DNA of 64,000 bases from Orientia tsutsugamushi (GTDB taxonomy: Bacteria; Pseudomonadota; Alphaproteobacteria; Rickettsiales; Rickettsiaceae), in assembly GCF_900327275.1 (NCBI RefSeq), contig NZ_LS398548.1:1860001-1924000 (forward strand). The letters run 5' to 3'. Below are positions 57,092-64,000 of the stretch, piece after piece (the stretch's first letter is position 1; every line of letters starts with the position of its first letter). The translations under genes were made by a program, and so were the position numbers. Under the pieces are notes generated by a model. It made no database searches, was not told the DNA's origin, and saw only the letters and a list, made by a program, of their open reading frames with translations.

Positions 57092-58426
57092 TTATAAATG
57101 CTCCTCTAACCTTTGTGATTGGTCAAATTGATTATGAGAATTAACCTTTTCATAGCTAGTTGATGGTGAATAAGTTAAATTATGTAGCTTCTTCTTGTGC
57201 TCGCATAAGTCAACCCCTTTTTTAAATACAACATCGATGACTCTACCTGAGGCAACAACAATGACTTGGCTCATGGAATCAGCTCGCTTTATAGCAAAAT
57301 CAGCCAGCTTATCAAAAGCATTGCTAGCTCCAGAGTAAGCTCCAAACTGAAACGCATCTCCAACACTTAACTCTGATTGCCACTAACCTGGAGTCATTAT
57401 ATTTAACGTTGAAGCTGTTGTCATATCAGGTTTAATAGCCTTAGCTTGCAGAAACTTAGCAATATTGCTAAATACTCCATTTAATGCAGCCATTCTTACT
57501 ACTTTAGACGATTTATCTACCACGATTCCTTTAATTCCAGAACGTCCATCTTCACCTATCAACCAGCCTTCCACCTTTTTCTCGATAATATCTCCTTGGT
57601 TATTGACTACTGAAAGAGTTTCGATGCGACATTTAGCTCTCTCTGAGGAAATCTCTCCATTACATGATCCAATTAAAATCGCCTTTTTGATTTGATCAGT
57701 TTTATATTCATCATAAAGAATAGCTGTATCTAATAGCTGCAGAACAATTGGTTCTGGTGATGAAGAGCTGTTTGTTCCTGTGCCTACAACGACTTCAATA
57801 AGCAGGACAGCTCTAGCAGAACTACCGCTAGTAACATAGTTCTCAACATTTTTTTTTTGCTCAGATTCAGCTCTCCTAAGATTTACATAAGGCTTTACTA
57901 CTACAGGAGCTTGCTCTGTTTTGTTATCATGTGGTGAATTTGAAATATGATGATTAAGATCAGCACTGAACTCATCACTATCATTATTATATAGAAGTTG
58001 CTTAGGCTGATTCTCCAATATCTCAAGTTTTTGGTTAAAATTATTAATTTGGGCTGTAGTTTCTAAATATCTGCTTTCTATTACACTTTCAAATCTATCT
58101 TTTAATGTTTTGACTTCATTAAGTATTTCTTCTGTCCATTTTGCTCTCAAATCTACAGCTTGTTCTATTCCAGAAATCGCTTCTCTTGACTCACGATTTT
58201 CAATAAAAATTATAGATTCTTTCGTTTTACCACTTTCAGATAAAAAATATGAAACAACCATTATTGTGATGCTTATAAAAGTTAAGGCAATTACTGGCTT
58301 TCTACGAATGATATTTGTTAATTCTGATAACTTGCTATTAGGCCTAACAGATTCAGCCTTTGGTTTATCATTTAGCTCTAAATCTTCTTCTTTTGTATTA
58401 TTATTGTCTGAATTGTCCTGTTCCAC
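57092..58426 (-). pseudogene. traB: traB with in-frame amber stop
   Basis: TraB is the F-type VirB10-like scaffold linking both membranes. Residues ~40-65 are the inner-membrane anchor (KPVIALTFISITIMVVSYFL), then a coiled-coil region (VDLRAKWTEEILNEVKTLKD, TAQINNFNQKLEILENQ). The periplasmic domain holds SSARAVLLIEVVVGTGTN, AILIGSCNGEISSERAKCRI and WLIGEDGRSGIKGIVVDK. A TAG at 57383-57385 follows MTPG, but the same frame continues for 97 codons (WQSELSVGDAFQFGAYSGAS, MSQVIVVASGRVIDVVFKKG) to 57092. The last part of the channel domain is therefore cut off. traV, traC, traW and traU, which should follow, are absent. Confidence 0.85.
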
Positions 58427-58468
58427 TATTCCTCCGCTTTTTGAATGTTAATGTTTCTACCTTATCAA

Positions 58469-58795
58469 TTAATTTTCATACCACTGGCAATTCACTAGGT
58501 AAAAGCCTAAAATAACACCAATTGCTACCATTACTCCTGCAAGCTTTATATTCCCTCGTGCTACAGCCCAAATCGATGATAAAATAGTTGCGCTTGATAT
58601 ACCTATTGTTTTTAGTTTTCCACTAAAAAGTCCGTCTATTTTATTAAGCTGCCCTTCAAGAGTATCAGCTAATCCTGGCTCAAAAGAAAAAACACAAGCA
58701 GTAATTATAATTAACAGTCCTACAACTACATTATTCCACTGTATTCCAAATGTAGGTTTTAGCATATTTAGTCGAGATTTTTGATATATGAACAT
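58469..58795 (-). CDS. Pilin-like protein (TrbC/VirB2 type)
   Basis: 108 residues. A long signal sequence (NNVVVGLLIIITACVFSFEP then GLA) is followed by a short polar part and two membrane helices with a basic turn: KTIGISSATILSSIWAVARG, NIKLAGVMVAIGVILGFYLV. This is the architecture of VirB2/TrbC and F TraA pilins. An alternative ATG lies 10 codons in. It is placed between traK and traB on the tra strand and is intact, unlike its neighbours. Confidence 0.7.
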   Translation of the reverse strand: MFIYQKSRLNMLKPTFGIQWNNVVVGLLIIITACVFSFEPGLADTLEGQLNKIDGLFSGKLKTIGISSATILSSIWAVARGNIKLAGVMVAIGVILGFYLVNCQWYEN

Positions 58796-58931
58796 TGTTA
58801 TTGCTTATTAGTAAATTTTGCATTATTCTCCTAGTGCTAGTGAATTCCATGATCAATGAAATTTTACTTTGAAGTGGTTTTAATAAGCTTGATTCAGAGC
58901 GGGCAAGTCTTTGAAGTAAAAACTAGCACTT

Positions 58932-59414
58932 TAAGCCAGTTTTATTTTTTTCTTAGTATTTCTACTTTGTTTTTTAGAAAGTTTTGCTGTTAATTCTTTT
59001 GTATTAAGGTCATTACTGAACAAATTGTTATTGTTTTGAATTATCCTTTTCCTCTATTTTTGTAGCAGCATTAACAAGCATTACAGGGTTTGGAGTTTTT
59101 GGAGTAAAAGTTGACATTAAATCTTGAATTGTTTTATATTTTCCTATTACCATTAAATAAACTTTGTTTTCTTCTGCTCGTGGAGCAATAAACAAACATC
59201 CAGACTCATGAACTATACCTTCAACTGTGTTTTGAGGGTACATAAGAATATCATTAATTTTTTCATCTTTAAGATTAATTCTTGTTGGCCCACTATCAGA
59301 AATCTCAAGCTTAAGCAGCTCATCATCTTCTAACTCATATTCTACCGCATATATATTATTAACGTTGACTAAAGCAATAAGCCCTATCATAAATCTCAAA
59401 ACTCTAATACTCAT
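58932..59414 (-). pseudogene. traK: traK, probably frameshifted near its 3' end
   Basis: TraK is the F-type secretin-like outer-membrane channel component (VirB9-like). Signal peptide MSIRVLRFMIGLIALVNVNN then IYA, followed by VHESGCLFIAPRAEENKVYL and TPKTPNPVMLVNAATKIEE. The frame ends at 59028 after KDNSKQ. A +1 frame continues LFSNDLNTKELTAKLSKKQS to 58932. F TraK is about 240 residues, so the C-terminal domain is missing even if the frames are joined. The start overlaps the traE stop as ATGA. Confidence 0.65.
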
Positions 59415-59962
59415 TTTTTTATTCCATTCTCTTTAACACCAGTCAATAACAAAAGGTAATTAGGAGTTCGCTTGTAAGTCAAAAGGTAAGTCTTATCGAC
59501 AGCTATATGTTTACTATCGCTAAACCAATAACGAAGCGTTCCACTAATTAATACTCCATTCATTTATCACTTCAACATTCTTCGGAAAAAAGACTGAAGA
59601 TACATTTGAGCCTTTAACAAATTGCAAATGATTCTGAAAAAAATTTTTAAAGATTCAGTATTACTGAATGCCACTTTCATGTCTGCTGTTTGTCTTTCTA
59701 CCTCATTTGGAGAAGTAGTAAATAAAAATTTCATCACATAAATTGCCCATTCCTTTAAATAGGTTTCATGGTAATTTTTTGATGAAACCATCATTTTACG
59801 ATCAGGCTCCATTGCTGGAATTAATAACCACTTTTCTTCTTTGGTAATTGCAGCCATTATCGCAATTATATTAGCTGCAGCTAGCAATATAGTTACTGAA
59901 AGTAAGCATTTATTATATTTAACCAGCTCTTGTATAGCATTTTGCTTAAAGAGATGATTCAT
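59411..59962 (-). pseudogene. traE: traE with two frameshifts
   Basis: TraE is a VirB8-like inner-membrane channel protein. The first frame (59567-59962) has the N-terminal membrane span (CLLSVTILLAAANIIAIMAA) and ETYLKEWAIYVMKFLFTTSP. Near 59590 the proper frame changes (SVFFPKNVEVINE), then near 59555 changes again to GVLISGTLRYWFSDSKHIAV, ending at 59411. Joined, the product would be about 180 residues, matching F TraE (188). traL overlaps its start by 1 bp and traK its end by 4 bp, the original operon packing. Confidence 0.8.
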
Positions 59963-60261
59963 TATTTGCCAACTTTTTTGCCCAGAAGTCTTGAATATCC
60001 TAATGGAGCTGGCAATAAACCTTTAGCTACTAAAAAACTTTTTAGCAAAAAATTCTCCGGTACCTTCTTAAATTTCTTAAAGCAATAACATAGAGCAATT
60101 CCTCCAACCATAAATGCTAGGCCTAATTTAGCATGCCTGCTGTTTAGTAGTACAATTCCTGGAGCTACTCCAGCTAGCACTACTCCCCATTCGTCAATGC
60201 TCAAACCCATATACTTCAACGGCCTCGATAATGCCCAACATAATTTTTGATTTTGCATAAT
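59962..60261 (-). CDS. traL: Conjugal transfer protein TraL
   Basis: 99 residues from the ATG at 60261, which has AAAGGTG upstream; a longer frame to 60297 has no such site. TraL is a small VirB3-like inner-membrane protein: QNQKLCWALSRPLKYMGLSI, then spans VVLAGVAPGIVLL and LGLAFMVGGIALCYCF. First gene of the L-E-K-pilin-B row, intact. Confidence 0.85.
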   Translation of the reverse strand: MMQNQKLCWALSRPLKYMGLSIDEWGVVLAGVAPGIVLLNSRHAKLGLAFMVGGIALCYCFKKFKKVPENFLLKSFLVAKGLLPAPLGYSRLLGKKVGK

Positions 60262-60310
60262 CACCTTTAGCCGCAATTGTAGCATGAGATTTCTCATTCT
60301 ACTACTATAA

Positions 60311-60455
60311 TAGACCTCTTTCGAAACTGGTTAACGTAGTTCAAAATTATAAATGCCAGAGATCAAATTAAATCTAAAACCGAATCTTTTACGTCTATTT
60401 GGATATTTATTAGCAATAATTTTGAACTACGTTAACCAGTTTCGAAAGAGGTCTA
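60311..60455 (-). mobile_element. 145-bp hairpin MITE derived from the IS5 element, copy 2
   Basis: TA-bounded, exactly the length of the copy at 25146 and in opposite orientation. The arms are inverted copies, with GGTTAACGTAG/CTACGTTAACC where copy 1 has GGTTAAGGTAG/CTACCTTAACC, so both arms changed together. It sits between traL and the integrase gene. Confidence 0.88.
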
Positions 60456-60568
60456 ATGTTTAAATTAGCTAAACATCTTCAAACACAGATTTTACCTGCA
60501 ATAATTAGTTTACATACATGCATGTGCGACATGAAGTCGCACTATTCTTACCACGACGTTTATTTTAG

Positions 60569-61795
60569 TTAGATAGTATTATAAATATTATAACTTCTAG
60601 CACATTCACTAATTATTTGTGTAGCCTTAGACATATACTCTCGTACTAACTCCATACAAGGTATATTATAATGCATTGTTGAGTTTGGATTAATATGATT
60701 CAATGCTATACCAATTGTCCTCTGACTTGCGCCTGCATCCCCCATACAACTTGCTAACGTCCTTCTTAGATCGTGTATTCTGAAATTTTTTATGCCAGCC
60801 TTTTTACAAATTATCTTCCATGCTTCATATGGCTTTCTAAGTGTCCACTTTTGCTACTATCGCTTTGTAGCACCAATTTACTTTTAGATGTTAATTTCCT
60901 TGCTTGCAATATTTCCATTGCCTCATCTGTTAATGATATATTTTGCGCCTTTCCGTTCTTAGTTTTTTGGTATATGCCATATTTTTCTTTCAAAATCTAT
61001 ATTGTCACATTCCATCTCTAACGCATTACTTTTTCTAGCTGCAGTATATAACGCTAGTAATGCAAAATCTCTTATCAACGGAGTTGTTTCTCTGCATAAT
61101 ACTTCTAAAAATCTCCCCATTTCATCGTAACTTAGACGTCTCTCTCTTGCTTGCAGTTTATGCTGCTCTATTCCTATAGTAGGATTGTTTTCTATTAATC
61201 CCCATTTTTTTGCCTTATTAAACATAGTGCGTAATGTTACTAGAAATAGATTTGCTGTAGCATATTTTTCCTCTTTGCTGATATCATTGAATATTTGTTG
61301 AATATCACTCATTCGAATCTGGCTTATCTTTTTTCCATATAATGATTGTGCATAAGTATGTACTCTGTCAGTATACTCTTCCCAGTTTATAGTATATATT
61401 TTGGCATACTCTTCAATATACCTATAACACAGCTCTTTGAATGTAATATCGTTAGCTTTTCTTTCTCTTTCTTTTATACGATTCTCATTTTCTTCTATCT
61501 GTTGTTGACGTTTTACTGCTCTTGGATCTATTCCGTTCGCCATTAATGTCTTTAATTCTCTTGCTTTTTTTCTAGCTTCTTTAATAGATAAATCTGGAAA
61601 TACCCCTATCGTCATTTTTATCCCTTCTTTTCTAAATTTTTTTTCAAAAGACCATGTTTTTCTTCCTGACCGTGATATTCTTAGTTGAAGTCCTGGTTCA
61701 ATTTTATCCTTGATGGTTGATGTTCTTTCAGTCGGAATTTTTATTTTTCTTATTAACTTATCTGTTAACTTTAATGTTAATATTATTGATTCCAT
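60569..61795 (-). pseudogene. int: RAGE integrase (P4-type tyrosine recombinase), two frameshifts
   Basis: The N-terminal DUF4102-type domain is in frame from 61795 (TERTSTIKDKIEPGLQLRIS, TIGVFPDLSIKEARKKAREL), then the core-binding domain and LLALYTAARKSNALEMECDN with the first catalytic Arg. At ~60970 an extra A in a six-A run breaks the frame after WHIPK. The next frame carries TKNGKAQNISLTDEAMEILQ to HLES. At ~60840 a missing base restores the first frame: PYEAWKII, IHDLRRTLASCMGDAGAS (H-x-x-R-R), ALNHINPNSTMHYNI (His and nucleophile Tyr). All catalytic residues exist but are not in one frame. Confidence 0.88.
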
Positions 61796-62034
61796 AATTA
61801 CTCCACATATTGAATTGTTATATTAATTTATATTACAATTACCTAAACAAGGTATCTATATTATTCTCTTTATTTGAATAAAATTTTTATACTAATTTAT
61901 TTATAACATACCTGACTTCCAAACCGCTTTATCAATCTTAGGTTGGTATATATTTTTCATCCATCATCTTAACCTTTAGATTGAAAATTGGCCCCCAATT
62001 TCCTGAATTTTTTTTCTACCTATTTTCTACCTTT
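61796..62034. other. Gene-free stretch upstream of the integrase
   Basis: About 240 bp, presumably with the integrase promoter on the minus strand. I saw no tRNA end or other attachment site. CTACCTATTTTCTACCTTTCG (62017-62037) is a short near-duplication next to the repeat at 62035. Confidence 0.4.
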
Positions 62035-62233
62035 CGCCTTAATTTTTTTGTTATATTGACAAATATTCCAAATATATTTATAGTTAAAGTTGAAGATTAA
62101 TTATAAATATTAATAAAAGTTAACATAAGTTAATAGTAGGTTATATAAAGTGTAGAAGTTAATAAAAATTAACACTTTTTCTTCTTTATATTTGATATAT
62201 CTTTGCAGCTTTATTATTAGGCAATGTTTTTAA
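62035..62233 (+). repeat. 200-bp direct repeat, copy 2, with promoter and iteron-like motifs
   Basis: Matches 24935-25140. TTGACA (62056-62061), 17 bp, TATAGT (62079-62084) is a near-consensus sigma-70 promoter reading right. AAGTTAACA (62117), AAGTTAATA (62127) and AAGTTAATA (62156) are spaced 10 and 29 bp apart, on one face of the helix. It runs directly into a truncated DnaA_N-like gene at ~62229. Confidence 0.75.
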
Positions 62234-62999
62234 CATATACTTTATCAACAAATTGCTATTAAAGCTAGCAGATCGATATTCAAATTATCATTTTGACTGT
62301 AAGGCATCAGTTCTAAACTATATAGCACAAGCGTTAGCAAATGAATTACGAACTACTGATCAGGCAAATAGTGGCAACCGTAGATTTGATAACGTAGAAA
62401 AATCTAATAAGGAAAAATATCTTACTCAAATTGAAACAAGAGCAAATCTTAGTAAGGAAAGTCAGTTGAAGCATAAAATTGCTGGTTCTTTTGAAGCAGC
62501 TATGGCTTATCAAATTTTGACTTCTTGTAGTTTTGGGCCAGCGGTTCGAACTAGGTTTTTTGTTAAGTTGCTTAAAAATATCACACTAACAGAATGTGAT
62601 GAATCAAAGATATTACAAGCTGTACAAGATGTATATGGATACGAAATTCAAGAATTGCAAGTTACACCATTTGAGCAACCTACAACTGTTTCACAGAAAC
62701 AAATCAATGAAGAAGAGTATCTCTTGAATCTCAGTAAACAACTGGGCTCTAACTCGACTTGGTACAAAGTACGAGAATCTTTAGTTACATGTTATGGTCA
62801 AGCTATCGATAAAGAATGGTTTAGTTCATTAAAAGTTGTAAATGAAGATAGTGTTAACAAAAAAATATTCATCAAAGCAAAAACAGAATTTGAAAATAGT
62901 TACATCAGAGAGAACTATCTGAAAGATCTTGAGTCCTCTTTTAAAGCTCAAGGATTTTCTTTTGAGTTAGTTAAGTTTAGTAATTTTAATAAAATTTAA
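62229..62999 (+). pseudogene. RAGE DnaA_N-like gene, copy 3, 5'-truncated
   Basis: Homology begins abruptly at NIYFINKLLLKLADRYSNYH, about residue 310 of the full-length copies. There is no ATG near this point; a TTG at 62253 could start a 248-residue product. The last ~170 residues (GPAVRTRFFVKLLKNITLTE to FSNFNKI) are almost identical to copy 2, while the first ~80 differ from both other copies. It keeps the DnaA_N-like C-terminus and the 8-bp spacing to dnaB. The winged-helix half is gone. Confidence 0.75.
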
Positions 63000-63007
63000 A
63001 GGGTGAT

Positions 63008-64000
63008 ATGGAAAAAGATCTTGCAAAGATTGCTCCAAGTAATATTCAGGCAGAGCAAATGATACTTGGGGCAATTCTGATTAACAATCGTGCGCTATAT
63101 AACATTAACGAATTTTTACTGCCAGAACATTTTTATGAACCATTACATGGCAAAATATACAAGTCAATTAATCTCATTATTAGTAAAGGAATTAGCGCTA
63201 CTGTAATTTCGCTCAAAAATATGCTAGGCAATGAACTCACATTTGATGAAATAGGTGGAGTAGATTATCTAGCTAAACTTACAACGTTAGCATTAAGTAT
63301 AGTTAATGTTAATGAGTACGGCAAAATAGTATATGATCTTGCGCTGAGGTGTTATTTAATTGAAATTGGAGAAAAAATAGTAACAAATGCGTATTCTTCT
63401 ACTTTAGCAGATTTAGCTATAAGTCAGATCGAAACTGCTGAATCTCAATTATATGATCTAGGTTCAAGGGGAACTTTAAGTAAAGGATTTACAAAATTAC
63501 AAACTTCAATTGAAGAATCATGGACATCAATTTCATCTGCTATTAAAAATAAAAACTCTATTAACGGTATTAGTAGTGGACTACTTGACCTTGATTCAAA
63601 GCTTGGAGGATTTAAAAATTCTGACCTAATAATATTAGCTGGCAGGCCATCAATGGGTAAAACTGCTTTAGGAGTTAACTTAGCAATAAATGCTTGTAAA
63701 TATTTTCTTACTAAAAAAAATACTAAAGATAATGTAGTGCCATCAGTTGGATTCTTTTCTTTAGAAATGTCATCTCAGCAAATCTCTACTCGAATTCTTT
63801 CTATAGAATCAGAAATTAATAGCTCTGCATTATTTAACGGTAAAATAGGTGAACAAGATGTTGATAAGTTAAAGACTGTACAAGACGAAATACAAAAGTG
63901 GAATTTTTTTATAGATGATGCTCCAGCAATCTCGATATCTGCAATTAGATCTCGAGCTCGTAGACTTAAACGTACTCATAATTTAGCAATATTATTTATT
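63008..64000 (+). CDS. dnaB: Replicative DNA helicase DnaB, second copy, runs off window
   Basis: 331 codons in frame to the right edge, starting MEKDLAKIAPSNIQAEQMIL after GGGTG. It includes the N-terminal domain, GRPSMGKTALGVNLA and FFSLEMSSQQISTRIL. Nearly identical to 53759-55195 in the opposite orientation. It pairs with the truncated DnaA_N-like gene upstream. Whether the C-terminus is intact lies outside the window. Confidence 0.93.
   Translation, partial: MEKDLAKIAPSNIQAEQMILGAILINNRALYNINEFLLPEHFYEPLHGKIYKSINLIISKGISATVISLKNMLGNELTFDEIGGVDYLAKLTTLALSIVNVNEYGKIVYDLALRCYLIEIGEKIVTNAYSSTLADLAISQIETAESQLYDLGSRGTLSKGFTKLQTSIEESWTSISSAIKNKNSINGISSGLLDLDSKLGGFKNSDLIILAGRPSMGKTALGVNLAINACKYFLTKKNTKDNVVPSVGFFSLEMSSQQISTRILSIESEINSSALFNGKIGEQDVDKLKTVQDEIQKWNFFIDDAPAISISAIRSRARRLKRTHNLAILFI

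Noticed and set aside
1-64000. CRISPR arrays, tRNA or rRNA genes
   Set aside because: I read for regularly spaced repeats, tRNA cloverleaf ends and conserved rRNA stretches and recognised none; the spaced repeats found are coding tandem repeats or transposon ends. A covariance-model scan could still find something.

Overview
The window looks like chromosome of Orientia tsutsugamushi (Rickettsiales, agent of scrub typhus). The strongest evidence is the 56-kDa type-specific antigen gene tsa56 at 13786-15384. It is supported by very AT-rich sequence, a Rickettsiales cell-wall/division gene run, and a decayed F-type/Ti-type conjugative element (the Rickettsiales amplified genetic element, RAGE) loaded with ankyrin, histidine-kinase-like and SpoT-like cargo. 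From memory the TSA56 protein resembles the Karp type; this was not aligned.

Layout. (1) 1-9340 is accessory DNA: the end of an unknown gene, a 943-residue ankyrin/TPR-like protein, and a nest of IS5-, IS630-, IS982- and IS110-family insertion sequences, many inserted into one another. (2) 9369-21827 is a core island: tsaC/sua5-glyS-glyQ on the minus strand, then tsa56, a shorter tsa56-like outer-membrane paralogue, and murC-murB-ddl-ftsQ-recF on the plus strand. (3) 21830-25300 is IS debris, including a traH fragment split by an IS. (4) 25400-64000 is rearranged RAGE. It holds a DnaA_N-like initiator; traN-ank-traF-traH-traG-traD on the plus strand; an Rpn nuclease; two traA(Ti)-type genes (relaxase/helicase/Toprim); traD(Ti); a broken SecA-like ATPase; an ankyrin gene; a toxin tail with an Imm11-like protein; an HD ppGpp-hydrolase; two GHKL histidine-kinase-like proteins; a dam fragment; a small outer-membrane protein; another ankyrin gene; dnaB and a second DnaA_N-like gene; traB-pilin-traK-traE-traL; an integrase; and, at the right edge, a third partial DnaA_N-like/dnaB pair.

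How the parts relate. The tra genes would encode a type IV secretion channel (TraL/E/K/B, pilin, N, F, H, G), the coupling protein TraD and the relaxase TraA. Nearly every one carries a frameshift or in-frame stop, so the element is very unlikely to transfer by itself. The cargo genes (ankyrins, HD hydrolase, kinase-like proteins, outer-membrane protein, dnaB) keep full reading frames. The element therefore looks like a dead conjugation machine that still carries readable host-interaction and stress-signalling genes.

Structural signals beyond ordinary annotation include: two 145-bp hairpin MITEs made from one end of the resident IS5 element, with a compensated base change in both arms; a covarying hairpin in the leader of the DnaA_N-like genes; a promoter plus first codons shared by the HD hydrolase and an ankyrin gene; a 12-bp palindrome that supplies the last codons and stops of two convergent genes; a 200-bp direct repeat with a near-consensus promoter and spaced AAGTTAAYA motifs at both ends of the RAGE; and repeated Toprim modules, only one of which keeps its acidic residues. 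No rRNA, tRNA or CRISPR array was recognised by eye.
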